Assembly (NCBI GenBank): GCA_002702705.1
Contig: PABH01000035.1
Span: forward strand, 40,165 to 104,164
Length of the DNA stretch: 64,000 bases
Direction: 5' to 3'
DNA from: Anaerolineaceae bacterium
Lineage (GTDB): Bacteria > Chloroflexota > Anaerolineae > Anaerolineales > Anaerolineaceae
The notes under the pieces are model-generated. The model did not search any database, was not told where the DNA came from, and saw only the letters and a list, made by a program, of their open reading frames with translations. The translations under genes and the position numbers were made by a program. This document shows positions 50,942-60,764 of the stretch, piece by piece. How positions within the stretch are numbered: position 1 is the stretch's first letter; every line of letters starts with the position of its first letter.

Positions 50942-53900
50942 ATGTCGTTTTCCCATTTGCACGTACATACTGTTTACTCTTTATTAGATGGATTCAGCAA
51001 TGTAAAAAAGCTGGTCAAACGTGTAAAAGAAATGGGTATGCCGGCGGTTGCGATTACCGATCACGGCACGATGTTTGGCTCAATTGATTTTTTCAACGCA
51101 GCCACAGCGGCTGGGATTAAGCCGATCATTGGTTTGGAGACGTATCTTTCTCCACGCAGCATGGTTGAAAAAGATTCCAAATTGGATAAAAAATCGTCTC
51201 ATATGTTGCTATTGGCAGAAAACCAAACTGGTTATTTGAATTTATTAAAGATTGCCAGTGCATCTCAATTAGATGGTTTTTATTATAATCCTCGGATTGA
51301 CCACGAGTTTTTAGCAGAACATTCGGAAGGTTTAATTGCCACCTCCGGCTGTCTTTCAGCAGAAATACCGCGCGCCTTAAAAGAAAATGATGTTGAGGCA
51401 GCAAAAAGCAAACTAGATTGGTACTACGACCTCTTTGGACCAGACCGGTTTTTCCTTGAATTGCAAGATCATCCTATCCCGGAATTGCAGACAGTCAATA
51501 AACATTTATTAGATTTGGGGAAACATTATAACGCCCAGTTTATTGCCACCAATGATGTCCATTATGTAGACCGCGCGGATGCTCGTTATCAAGATATCCT
51601 GCTTGCTATCCAGACCGGATCGGTTTTATCTGACCCTAACCGGTTTAAGATGAGCCATGACACTTTTTATCTCAAATCTCCACAGGAGATGCAAGCTGCA
51701 TTTGGGCATGTGCCGGGTGCATTAAGTAATACCTTATTAATTGCCGAACGATGTAATGTTAATTTGCGGAATGAAGAATATCATTTACCGCGTTTTGATG
51801 TGCCGGAAGGTTATAACGCAGAGACCTATTTACGAAAAATCTGTGAGGCCGGCCTGCAAAGAAAATATGGCTCAAGAGCCAATGACCCCAAAGTACGTGA
51901 GCGGTTAGAGTATGAACTTTCCGTTATTCATGATATGGGTTTTGACGCATATTTCTTAATCGTCTGGGATTTATGTATTTACGCCAAAAGTGAAGATATC
52001 TGGTATAACGCGCGCGGTTCTGCTGCGGGTTCGATGGTGGCATATACGCTAGATATTACGATGGTGGAACCATTGGATCATGGACTAATTTTTGAGCGGT
52101 TCTTAAACCCTGGTCGGGTTTCCATGCCCGATATTGATCTGGACTTCCGTGATGACTTGCGCTCGAAAATGATCAAATATTGTGCAGATAAATATGGTCA
52201 TGACAAAGTAGCGGCCATTATTACCTTTGGCACTTTGGGTGCAAAAGCGGCCATTCGTGATGTGGGCCGGGTGATGGATATTCCCCTTTCCGAGGTGGAT
52301 CGGGTTAGTAAAATGATTCCTTCCATGCCGGGTATGTCGATTGACAAGGCGATGGAAGATGTAAAAGAATTTCGAGAGATTTACGAAAGCACGCCGCATA
52401 TTACTGAGCTGATTGATACTGCCCGTCAGATGGAAGGGGTGGTACGCAATGTTGGTACGCATGCGGCGGGTATTGTGGTGACGGATGAACCGGTTGTAAA
52501 CTATGTGCCGCTGCACCGCCCAACCAGCAATTCCGAAGATACCCCGGTTAAATCGGTAACACAGTATGAAATGGCTCATTTAGATGAAATGGGCTTGTTA
52601 AAAGTCGACTTTTTAGGGCTCTCTACACTTACAGTCATGGCGCGAGCCTGTGATATGATCAAAAAACGGCATGGGGTGACGTTAACGTTAGAGAATATTC
52701 CGATTGATGATCCGCAAACTTTTGAATTCTTGGGCACCGGTCATACGGCAGGTGTGTTCCAACTGGAAGGCACCGGCATGACCCGTTATTTGGTGCAAAT
52801 GCAGCCAAAAAACCTGGATCATATTATTGCTATGGTTGCTTTATACCGCCCCGGCCCGATGGAGTTTATTCCCTCTTATATTAAACGAATGCATGGGGAA
52901 GAGGAAGTAACCTACCGGCACAATTCATTGGAGCCGTTGTTTAACGAAACCTATGGTATTCCGATTTATCAGGAACAGCTCATGTTTGCGGCAATGGATA
53001 TTGGCGGTTATTCGGCATCAGAAGCCGATGCGTTGCGGAAAGCGATTTCAAAGAAGAAGGCAAAACAAATCCAAGAACACCGGCAAAAATTCATCAATGG
53101 TGCTGTAAAACGAGAAATTATGGATGCCAGCACAGCAGGTGATATTTTTACCGACTGGGAAAACTTTGCCCGCTATGGGTTTAATAAAAGCCATGCCGCT
53201 GATTACGGTATGATTGCTGTGCAAACTGCTTATCTAAAAGGTCATTATACGGTTGAATATATGACGGCCTTGTTATCGGCCTCAAAAAATGAAACTGAAA
53301 AAGTGGCCCATTATGTAAGTGATTGCCGTGATATGCATATTGAAGTGCTTCCCCCGGATGTTAATTACAGCGAATGGGATTTCTCAATTGAAGATGCAGA
53401 AGAAAAATCAGCCATTCGTTTTGGGTTGGGCGCAGTAAAAAATGTGGGTGTTGCACCGGTGCAGATTATTTTGGATGCCCGGCAGGAAGGCTTGTTTACA
53501 GACCTGACCGATTTTGTTACCCGAGTTGATTTACGCCAGGTAGGCAAACGTGCTTTAGAAAGTTTGGTGCGGGTTGGTGCGCTTGATCGTTTTGGTGAAC
53601 GGTCTGCTATGTTAAAAGCGTTAGATCAATTGGTCGCTGTTTCTGCCAGTCATCTTGATGCAGCTAATTCCGGACAGTTAAGCATTTTTGGCATGATGGA
53701 AGATGCGGGTGGGGCTGTTGAACAAATTGAACTACCAAAGATGCCGCCGATGGATCCGCGGGAGTTTTTGGAATGGGAGCGTGAATTAATTGGTTTGTAC
53801 GTTTCCGATCATCCCATGTCACGTTATGATAAATTTTTACGGAAAAAGGTTTCCCGTTTTTCCGGTCAGCTGGCTGCGATGAAGTCAAAAACACCGGTTA

Positions 53901-54922
53901 TTGTGGGTGGTATGGTGACTAAATACCGGCGTCATCTGACCAAAACCGGCAACGATATGGCTTTTGTCACGATTGAAGATACACAGGGACCGATTGAGGT
54001 GTTAGTTTTTCCGCGTACCTGGAAAAAATATCAGGCTTTAATTGAAAATGACCGCATTTTATTAATTGATGGAAAAGTGGATACGGATGGTGGTGATCCA
54101 AAAGTTTTGGCAGATACAATAACTGCCCCTTCTGAAGAAGAACTTTTAGCTACCGTTGATCCGGAGATCAGAGCGGTTTTAGATGCGATCAACGTGGATG
54201 AAGATTTTGATTATGGGTACGATATTGAGTTTGGGGGCGAGGATATCCAGGAATCCGAAACGGAAACCGTTAAAATACCTTTGATTAAATCTGTACATAC
54301 AAGTACTGAAATGAAGTATAATGGGCGCGGCGATGATTCGCCGCAGCCTAAGCAGAAAATCTCCGAACCTGAAATTGAGGATTATGGAGATATGCCGCCG
54401 CCGCCAGATGCACCGGACGATTGGTTTATGATGGAACCACCTGCTTTGATGCGTTCCGATGAAACTATTGTGGAAAGCTCAGAACAGAAAAAGCCGGATG
54501 AGCCCACAAATTCAAAACCAGTTCAGTCCGTAAGATCACAAAAAGCAATCTCTGCAGATGTTGCTGTCGGGCATGTCCAACCCGAACAAAAAACATCGGC
54601 TATCCCGCCTGGTATGCCTTCCCTTGAACATTATTTGTTAAGTGGTGGCCGCCAGGAGCAAGAACTCCATATGGTCACCGTGATTTTACGCTCAAATCAG
54701 AATGAAGCAGACCGTGGAATATTAAGAATGCAACGGGTGTTTGGTTTCTTGAGATCTTACCCAGGCCGGGATAAGTTTGGATTTATGATCTTTGAAGAAG
54801 GTCGGCGGTATCACCTGGAATTTCCTAACCACACCATTGGATATTGTCCGGAATTACTGCAAAAGCTGCAAAAATTGGTAGGTGAAAACAATGTGCAAGT
54901 GCAGGTTTTGCGCGTGCACTAA
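50942..54922 (+). CDS. dnaE: DNA polymerase III alpha subunit
   Basis: A 1326-residue replicative polymerase. The PHP domain opens with HLHVHTVYSLLDGF and AITDHGTMFG; the polymerase core carries catalytic D397 and D399 (PDIDLDF) and NARGSAAGSMVAY; the fingers include GPMEFIPSYIKRMHGE; the OB fold follows near residue 990 (VIVGGMVTKYRRHLT). It is longer than the E. coli protein (1160) owing to an acidic, Pro-rich linker of about 150 residues (roughly 1080-1230) before a small C-terminal domain. The ATG at 50942 with AAGGAGGAG upstream is chosen over 50900. pfkA follows after 29 bp. Confidence 0.95.
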   Translation: MSFSHLHVHTVYSLLDGFSNVKKLVKRVKEMGMPAVAITDHGTMFGSIDFFNAATAAGIKPIIGLETYLSPRSMVEKDSKLDKKSSHMLLLAENQTGYLNLLKIASASQLDGFYYNPRIDHEFLAEHSEGLIATSGCLSAEIPRALKENDVEAAKSKLDWYYDLFGPDRFFLELQDHPIPELQTVNKHLLDLGKHYNAQFIATNDVHYVDRADARYQDILLAIQTGSVLSDPNRFKMSHDTFYLKSPQEMQAAFGHVPGALSNTLLIAERCNVNLRNEEYHLPRFDVPEGYNAETYLRKICEAGLQRKYGSRANDPKVRERLEYELSVIHDMGFDAYFLIVWDLCIYAKSEDIWYNARGSAAGSMVAYTLDITMVEPLDHGLIFERFLNPGRVSMPDIDLDFRDDLRSKMIKYCADKYGHDKVAAIITFGTLGAKAAIRDVGRVMDIPLSEVDRVSKMIPSMPGMSIDKAMEDVKEFREIYESTPHITELIDTARQMEGVVRNVGTHAAGIVVTDEPVVNYVPLHRPTSNSEDTPVKSVTQYEMAHLDEMGLLKVDFLGLSTLTVMARACDMIKKRHGVTLTLENIPIDDPQTFEFLGTGHTAGVFQLEGTGMTRYLVQMQPKNLDHIIAMVALYRPGPMEFIPSYIKRMHGEEEVTYRHNSLEPLFNETYGIPIYQEQLMFAAMDIGGYSASEADALRKAISKKKAKQIQEHRQKFINGAVKREIMDASTAGDIFTDWENFARYGFNKSHAADYGMIAVQTAYLKGHYTVEYMTALLSASKNETEKVAHYVSDCRDMHIEVLPPDVNYSEWDFSIEDAEEKSAIRFGLGAVKNVGVAPVQIILDARQEGLFTDLTDFVTRVDLRQVGKRALESLVRVGALDRFGERSAMLKALDQLVAVSASHLDAANSGQLSIFGMMEDAGGAVEQIELPKMPPMDPREFLEWERELIGLYVSDHPMSRYDKFLRKKVSRFSGQLAAMKSKTPVIVGGMVTKYRRHLTKTGNDMAFVTIEDTQGPIEVLVFPRTWKKYQALIENDRILLIDGKVDTDGGDPKVLADTITAPSEEELLATVDPEIRAVLDAINVDEDFDYGYDIEFGGEDIQESETETVKIPLIKSVHTSTEMKYNGRGDDSPQPKQKISEPEIEDYGDMPPPPDAPDDWFMMEPPALMRSDETIVESSEQKKPDEPTNSKPVQSVRSQKAISADVAVGHVQPEQKTSAIPPGMPSLEHYLLSGGRQEQELHMVTVILRSNQNEADRGILRMQRVFGFLRSYPGRDKFGFMIFEEGRRYHLEFPNHTIGYCPELLQKLQKLVGENNVQVQVLRVH

Positions 54923-54951
54923 AAATCCATTTTGCAGGGTAAAAAAAGAAT

Positions 54952-55935
54952 ATGTGTCCAACAAAAACAATTGAAAAAATCGCAATCTTAACCTCCGGTG
55001 GAGATGCGCCAGGAATGAATTCCTGTATTCGGGCCGTTGTACGAACTGCTCTCACCAGCAATATGAAAGTTGTGGGTGTAGAAGGTGGGTACGAAGGGTT
55101 AATTCACGGTAATTTTTTGCCAATGGGCTTACGAGATGTAGGGGGAATTATGCAGCGCGGGGGCACGATTTTACAAACTGCACGGAGTAAAGAATTTCGA
55201 GAACCGCGCGGGCAGCGCGAAGCCATTCGGCAGATGAATAATAATGATATTGATGCACTGGTGGTGATTGGCGGGGATGGTTCTTTAAATGGGGCTAAAA
55301 AACTCGCTGACCAGGGTGTGTCTGTCGTGGGGATTCCCGCCAGTATTGACAATGATATTTATGGTACCGATATGTGTATTGGTGTGGATACGGCGTTAAA
55401 CACAATTGTTGATGCGATTGATAAACTGCGTGATACCGCCTCATCTCACAGCAGAGCATTTTTGATTGAAACGATGGGACGAGAATCTGGCTATCTGGCT
55501 ATTCACGCTGGTATTATTGCTGGTGCTGAAATGGTTTTGGTGCCTGAGTTTCCATTTACTGTTGATGAAATTGCCAAAACAGTGGATGCCGCCTATTTAA
55601 GGGGGAAAACCCATGCCATTATTGTCGTGGCTGAAGGTGCAAACCCTTCTGTTACCCAGCTGGCTGAAATTATCGAATCTCGTGATTTGGGATTTAAAGT
55701 ACGGGTGACCATCTTAGGCCATATTCAACGTGGTGGAAAACCAAGCGCTTTTGACCGCATGTTGGCTTCACGATTGGGGTATCATGCTGTTCAGTTTTTG
55801 TCAGAAGATAAAACCGGTGTCATGGTTGGCTTGCAAGATAATAAAATGACCGCTATACCATTGGAAGATGTGATCTCTAAGAAACGAGAAATCAATCAAG
55901 ATTACTTCCGAATGGCGAGAGATTTAGCGCAATAA
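54952..55935 (+). CDS. pfkA: 6-phosphofructokinase
   Basis: A 327-residue glycolytic kinase. The nucleotide site LTSGGDAPGMNSCIRAVVR and VIGGDGSLNGAKKL are present; the Gly after GGDGSLN marks an ATP-type rather than pyrophosphate-type enzyme. The catalytic Asp lies in PASIDNDIYGTD and the fructose site in ETMGRESGYLAIHAG and ILGHIQRGGKPSAFDR. It is 29 bp downstream of dnaE and ends in its own terminator, so it may be read partly from the dnaE promoter. Confidence 0.93.
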   Translation: MCPTKTIEKIAILTSGGDAPGMNSCIRAVVRTALTSNMKVVGVEGGYEGLIHGNFLPMGLRDVGGIMQRGGTILQTARSKEFREPRGQREAIRQMNNNDIDALVVIGGDGSLNGAKKLADQGVSVVGIPASIDNDIYGTDMCIGVDTALNTIVDAIDKLRDTASSHSRAFLIETMGRESGYLAIHAGIIAGAEMVLVPEFPFTVDEIAKTVDAAYLRGKTHAIIVVAEGANPSVTQLAEIIESRDLGFKVRVTILGHIQRGGKPSAFDRMLASRLGYHAVQFLSEDKTGVMVGLQDNKMTAIPLEDVISKKREINQDYFRMARDLAQ

Positions 55936-55951
55936 AACAGCCGAACTTAAT

Positions 55952-55988
55952 AAAAAAACCTCTGCGTTTCAGCGCAAAGGTTTTTTTA
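55952..55988 (+). terminator. rho-independent terminator after pfkA
   Basis: AAAAAAACCT-C-TGCG and GCGCA-A-AGGTTTTTTT form a stem with small mismatches and a TTTCA loop, ending in seven T, 17 bp after the stop. Confidence 0.88.
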
Positions 55989-56124
55989 TTGTATCTCTCC
56001 CCTGAACCAAGGATACAACTGAGTTTTTATAACAGATTAGTTATACTATAATAAGGAAAAAGAATCTGAGTATAAAGTAAAACTCTGATTTCACTAAGAT
56101 TTCACTCTTGTTTTGGTGAGCACA

Positions 56125-57297
56125 ATGAACAAATCATTTTCTGAAAAACAATTTTCTGTATTATTCGCTCGTGCCCTCGACCGGATCGCTTCATTGCAGT
56201 CTAAATCAAAACTCAGTTTATATGATGAAATCGGATATGCATTAGGGCGTTCTGGGGGTTCTGCTATTCAGTATTGGATCTATAATCAGAAAGTACCAGC
56301 CAAAGCAAATGAATTGGAATTATTGGTGGAGTTAATCAATGACCGTCAGGGATGGCAGCATTGGCAAGAAATACAAGATTTCTTAATTAGCGGCGGGCAT
56401 CCCAACCCTGAACAAGTGGCTAAATCGTATGCTGAATCAAATTTTGCAGATGATCAGATCGCGAATCTTCCCACCACCCCGTTTGTGGTGGGCCCACCTA
56501 TATTTGACCCAATAAAGTTTTTTGGCCGTAACCGGGAAGTGAAACGAGTTTTTATGGCTTTGCAAGGAGCGTCACTCCAACATTGTGCGGTAATCGGAAA
56601 ACACCGCAGCGGAAAAACCTCTTTGCTGCATTATCTAAAAAAGATCACAAAGACCGTTCCTGAAGCATTAAGGCCTGAGCAAAAACAGGATTGGTTGGTG
56701 ATGCCGGATCGTTTTCAATGGGTGTTTGTCGATTTTCAAGATCCGCGGATGGGTACCCAGGAAGGTTTTTTCAAATATCTGATTAACCAATTAAGTTTTG
56801 TCCAGCCTGCACACCTTAATCTGCCTTCGTTTATTGATACGCTGGCCAGGCGTATCCACACCCCTACTGTAATTTTATTAGATGAAATTCAAGCTGCGTT
56901 TATGCTGCCGGAGTTGGACCGTCAATTTTGGTGGGCTTTGCGCTCGTTAGGAACCAATCTAACGGAAGGAAAATTAAGTTTTATTATTACCAGCTCAAAA
57001 CCTTTATCGGAATTGATGCTTGATGATGGACAGCCATCACCGTTCTTAAATATTTTTGGTCATGTTATGGATCTTGGTCCTTTTACGGAAGAAGAAGCGC
57101 TCGAGTTTTTACGTTATTCTCCCATCCAGTTTGATGAAAAAACGATGGAATGGATGATTAAAACCAGCCAGCGTTGGCCAGCTTTATTACAGATTTTATG
57201 TAATTTGTATTATGAATCCGATTTGGAGAACGACCTAGATGGTTGGAAAACAACAGCCCTGGAAAGACTACGACCATATCAAGGATTATTGAGTTAA
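56125..57297 (+). CDS. AAA/STAND-type ATPase, soluble partner
   Basis: A 390-residue ATPase. An N-terminal region of about 120 residues with helix-turn-helix-like features (LYDEIGYALGRSGGSAIQYW) is followed by FVVGPPIFDPIKFFGRN, the entry motif of STAND/Orc-like P-loop proteins. Walker A is at 158-165 (GKHRSGKT) and Walker B near 250 (VILLDEI); a sensor-1-like ITSSKP follows. No effector domain is seen. ATG 56125 has GGTGAG at short spacing; a TTG/GTG pair at 56113-56118 is possible. The next gene, 19 bp later, contains a related ATPase module fused to a membrane domain, so the two probably work together. Confidence 0.78.
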   Translation: MNKSFSEKQFSVLFARALDRIASLQSKSKLSLYDEIGYALGRSGGSAIQYWIYNQKVPAKANELELLVELINDRQGWQHWQEIQDFLISGGHPNPEQVAKSYAESNFADDQIANLPTTPFVVGPPIFDPIKFFGRNREVKRVFMALQGASLQHCAVIGKHRSGKTSLLHYLKKITKTVPEALRPEQKQDWLVMPDRFQWVFVDFQDPRMGTQEGFFKYLINQLSFVQPAHLNLPSFIDTLARRIHTPTVILLDEIQAAFMLPELDRQFWWALRSLGTNLTEGKLSFIITSSKPLSELMLDDGQPSPFLNIFGHVMDLGPFTEEEALEFLRYSPIQFDEKTMEWMIKTSQRWPALLQILCNLYYESDLENDLDGWKTTALERLRPYQGLLS

Positions 57298-57316
57298 TTG
57301 TGATGGAGAACTGTTT

Positions 57317-60052
57317 ATGAAACTGGTGTTGGGGGTGTTTGTTAACCTGTTTAATTTGCTGCTGAATCCGATTGGGTGGCTGCGGTATCTAAAAAAAATC
57401 AATGTAGATTCCGATTTTCATTTATTGAGCCTGAGTTGGCAGGATTTTCGACATCATGCAGGGGTTAAAAAGCTGCTTCTTCAGACCTTTGTCATTATTC
57501 CTCTTTTCGCTGGCGTGGTGGCCGTATTGGGGGTTTCATTACAAGGAAAGCTTACTCCTTATATTTTGTTTTTTTCTTTTTTATTAGCGGTTAGTTATGC
57601 TTTCTCTACGGCATTAACAACCAGTTGGTTTATTAATTTTGGGGCTGCCCAGGTTTATGGTTTGGCTTTGGGAATTGGTATGGGTTTATTAGGTGATGAC
57701 CCTACCTTCATTTATTTTAGTTATGCTGCATCTACTGGACTTGTCGGGTTGGTTCTGTTAAATTTATCCGAGTCGGATGTAAAAACCGGCTACGTTAAAA
57801 GTTATGTAGTTAGTGCGATCAGTGGGGTAATTGCTGTTGGATTGGTACTTGGTTTTTGGTTTTTTATTTTTAGCGGTAAGGTGATTAACGAACGGTTCAC
57901 CCGTTTTGGAGAGTACCAACTTCATATTCCTGATATTTTTATATTGTTTATTACCACGTTTACGGTTGTGACAATTGTTTTGTTTTTTGGTAATTTTATC
58001 CGTAATTACAATCGACAGATGTCACGCAGGCGGTTATTGGTTGGTTCACTGATTCCTGCCATTATTATCACTATAGCCGGTATCTTGTTTATTATCTCGA
58101 ACCCTCTGAACCTGCAGTATGTCCTCACCGCTGGTTTCGGGGGCGGGACTTTATTCGCAATTTTGATCTCTTTACCGTGGATTTTATTTAACCGGACGAA
58201 ATTAAATAATGCCTTCATTGTAGCAAGTACTTTTACGATCGGTTTGGGGTGGATCTTCCTGGGGCCTATGATTGCACCAGGTTTTGAATTTAATCTTGGT
58301 TTGTTTCTTGGCGCGATTTTGGTCATTATCGCAGGGTTAACCTTTGCTATTTGGTTCCCAGTGGTTTCTTTTCCATTGGTCGTGTTATTTAATCGAATTT
58401 TATACATATTGGACACTAGAAATGGGCAGCATTCATTTCGTTTTTTTCAGTATCATGCTGTATTTTGGTTTGATAAAGTGAAATTTCCTTGGTTTGGATT
58501 GGATCAGCACCTGATTAAAATGGTGGAATATCAACCTGACCTTGCCTATAAAAAAATGTCGGAAATCTCAAAAACCAATCAGCGCTGGGCTGTTAGAAAA
58601 GCATTATTAGTATTATCTTACCGGGAATTATTAGGATGTAATTCATTAGAAGAAATTGCGGAATTAAAACCAGCTTTGATCCATGTTCCGGATGAAACAC
58701 TAGCGTTTACAAATCAATTTTTAAGGTTTGCGAGGGATATTAAGGTTGCTTTGGCCTATCAAAGCCCTTATCATATCCGGGTGGCATTGGTGAGGGTTCG
58801 GGATGATTTGATAACGGTCGAGCGTAATTTGATGATGGCCGAAGAGAAACGTTTATTCCGATTTTTAGCAGTGACTTCCCATTGGTTAACACTCATTGAG
58901 CAGCAATTAACTGAAATGGCAACCCAAAAACATAATGAAGATGAGATATTTAATCCCTATGTTTGTGGTATTCCGCTCAATGAAAATCAAGAACTTTTTG
59001 TGGGCCGGATGGACATTTTCGAGCGGATCGAACGTCTGATATTAAATGAACAGCGTCCACCGTTGTTGTTATATGGTCAACGCCGAATGGGCAAAACCTC
59101 CTTATTGCTGAACCTGGGGCGGATTTTGCCGGATGCGATTATTCCAATGTACTTAGACAGCCAGGCATTGGGTGGGGTGCTGGATTTTTCGGAGCTGTTT
59201 TATGGGATGGTGCAGCAAATGAGCCTGGCCGCAAGCCGGTATCGTAATCTTGTACTGCCCTCTATTCAACTGGAATCTTTAAAAGAAAGCCCTTTCCTGG
59301 CTTTTCTGGAATGGATTTTAGAACTGGATCTTTATTTGGTACAAAACAATAAAATTGCTTTGTGGTTAATTGATGAGTTTGAAACTTTTAATCATTGGGC
59401 GGAAATGAAGGCAGTTTATATTCAGGAATTATTAAATCTATTTCGACATGTGGTTCAGCACCATCCCAATATTAAGGTTTTGTTTTCTGGTACGCATCAT
59501 TTATCAGAGATGGAGTCCTGGGCGGCCAGTCTGGTAAATACGCAAGTTATCAAAATTGGGTGTTTAAAACCGGAAGAGGCAGAAACCCTTATTCAACACC
59601 CAACCAGGAATTTTAATTTAAGCTACCCCCAGTTTGTATTGGAATGGATTCTTAATCTGACAGGTGGGCACCCGCATTTGATTCAATTGTTTTGTTATGA
59701 ATTGGTTCTTTTAAAAAATGAACAGCCTACGAGTCAACGGTTAAATGTGACGATGGACGACTTAGAAGAGGCATATTCCCGTGCAACGAAGGGAGGCGAG
59801 TTCTTTTTTATTGATATATACCAGAATCAGATCAAACCAGAAATGAAAAACGCATTTGTTTATTTGGCTAAAAACTCTGATACTCTAAACGGATTAAGCC
59901 AAGAAGCCTGGCAAGCGGGAATTCAAAATCTATCAGAGAAGGTGATTACGGTAGGCCTTCAGCGTGATTTGATTCAAAAAAACATTGATGGATTGTACAC
60001 GTTTCAAATTGAGTGGATTCGACGCTGGTTTATGGAACAGAAGATGGTTTAA
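57317..60052 (+). CDS. large polytopic membrane protein with C-terminal STAND-like ATPase
   Basis: A 911-residue protein. About ten membrane helices occupy residues 1-375, a linker of about 170 residues follows, and a P-loop ATPase fills 550-911, entered by NPYVCGIPLNENQELFVGRMD. Walker A is at 587-595 (GQRRMGKTS) and Walker B near 690 (ALWLIDEFETF); GTHHLSEM and a winged-helix-like end follow. No known effector is recognised. The start has GGAG 9 nt upstream. It forms a two-gene unit with the preceding soluble ATPase; a signalling or defence role is speculation. Confidence 0.78.
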   Translation: MKLVLGVFVNLFNLLLNPIGWLRYLKKINVDSDFHLLSLSWQDFRHHAGVKKLLLQTFVIIPLFAGVVAVLGVSLQGKLTPYILFFSFLLAVSYAFSTALTTSWFINFGAAQVYGLALGIGMGLLGDDPTFIYFSYAASTGLVGLVLLNLSESDVKTGYVKSYVVSAISGVIAVGLVLGFWFFIFSGKVINERFTRFGEYQLHIPDIFILFITTFTVVTIVLFFGNFIRNYNRQMSRRRLLVGSLIPAIIITIAGILFIISNPLNLQYVLTAGFGGGTLFAILISLPWILFNRTKLNNAFIVASTFTIGLGWIFLGPMIAPGFEFNLGLFLGAILVIIAGLTFAIWFPVVSFPLVVLFNRILYILDTRNGQHSFRFFQYHAVFWFDKVKFPWFGLDQHLIKMVEYQPDLAYKKMSEISKTNQRWAVRKALLVLSYRELLGCNSLEEIAELKPALIHVPDETLAFTNQFLRFARDIKVALAYQSPYHIRVALVRVRDDLITVERNLMMAEEKRLFRFLAVTSHWLTLIEQQLTEMATQKHNEDEIFNPYVCGIPLNENQELFVGRMDIFERIERLILNEQRPPLLLYGQRRMGKTSLLLNLGRILPDAIIPMYLDSQALGGVLDFSELFYGMVQQMSLAASRYRNLVLPSIQLESLKESPFLAFLEWILELDLYLVQNNKIALWLIDEFETFNHWAEMKAVYIQELLNLFRHVVQHHPNIKVLFSGTHHLSEMESWAASLVNTQVIKIGCLKPEEAETLIQHPTRNFNLSYPQFVLEWILNLTGGHPHLIQLFCYELVLLKNEQPTSQRLNVTMDDLEEAYSRATKGGEFFFIDIYQNQIKPEMKNAFVYLAKNSDTLNGLSQEAWQAGIQNLSEKVITVGLQRDLIQKNIDGLYTFQIEWIRRWFMEQKMV

Positions 60053-60714
60053 TCTTCAGGCCACTCATTTTCTAACCACCCATATTCCCCCCGTAGGGGA
60101 ACAAAAGCCACTGCGGAAAGCTGCTCTTTGGTTAAACTTCCATCGGCTTGTTTTGTCCAACGCATTAAGATTTGACTGGTACGTTCCCCGACTGGAGCAA
60201 CAATTTTCCCCTGGTTTTTAAGTTGGTTTAGGAGGATGTTGGGGATTTTGGGTGCAGCCGCAGTGATCAAAATGGCATCAAAAGGGGCTTCATCCGGCAG
60301 CCCTTGACTGCCATCTCCCTGCAATGGGTGGATATTGGTATAACCGAGTTTTTTGAATCGTTGTGCGGTCTTTTGGAATAAAGCAAGATGGCGTTCGATC
60401 GTAAATACTTCTTTTACCAATTGGCTTAGGATCGCAGCCTGGTACCCTGAACCCGTGCCAATTTCAAGGATCTTGTGATCCGGTTCGGGGTTTATCAATT
60501 CGGTCATTAATGCCACGATATAAGGCTGTGATATGGTTTGACCATCACCAATTGGCAGCGGGCGGTCTTGGTAAGCCATATTTTGATAGGCGGCCGGTAC
60601 AAATTCGTGGCGTGGCGTGGTACGAAATGCGTTTAAAATTTGTTTGTCGCGAATTCCACGGCGTTCCAGCTGGTTTTTGACCATTACGTCTCGAAGGGGT
60701 TGAAAATCGTTCAT
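60049..60714 (-). CDS. pcm: protein-L-isoaspartate O-methyltransferase
   Basis: A 221-residue SAM-dependent enzyme that repairs isoaspartyl residues in aged proteins. The sequence has FVPAAYQNMAYQDRPLPIGDGQTISQPY (substrate loop), the SAM site EIGTGSGYQAAILSQLV and DAILITAAAP. ATG 60714 or GTG 60717 can start it. TATAAT at 60728-60723 ends 8 nt before the ATG and there is no Shine-Dalgarno, so the message is probably leaderless. Its 3' end overlaps the convergent ATPase gene by 4 bp. Confidence 0.92.
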   Translation of the reverse strand: MNDFQPLRDVMVKNQLERRGIRDKQILNAFRTTPRHEFVPAAYQNMAYQDRPLPIGDGQTISQPYIVALMTELINPEPDHKILEIGTGSGYQAAILSQLVKEVFTIERHLALFQKTAQRFKKLGYTNIHPLQGDGSQGLPDEAPFDAILITAAAPKIPNILLNQLKNQGKIVAPVGERTSQILMRWTKQADGSLTKEQLSAVAFVPLRGEYGWLENEWPED

Positions 60715-60764
60715 CACTTAAGATTATAACGAATTTGCGTTGGGCTTGAAAATCATCGTGGAAC

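Noticed and set aside
58006..58416. 136-aa minus-strand frame opposite the membrane ATPase gene
   Set aside because: Antisense to hydrophobic membrane helices, which commonly creates long shadow frames.
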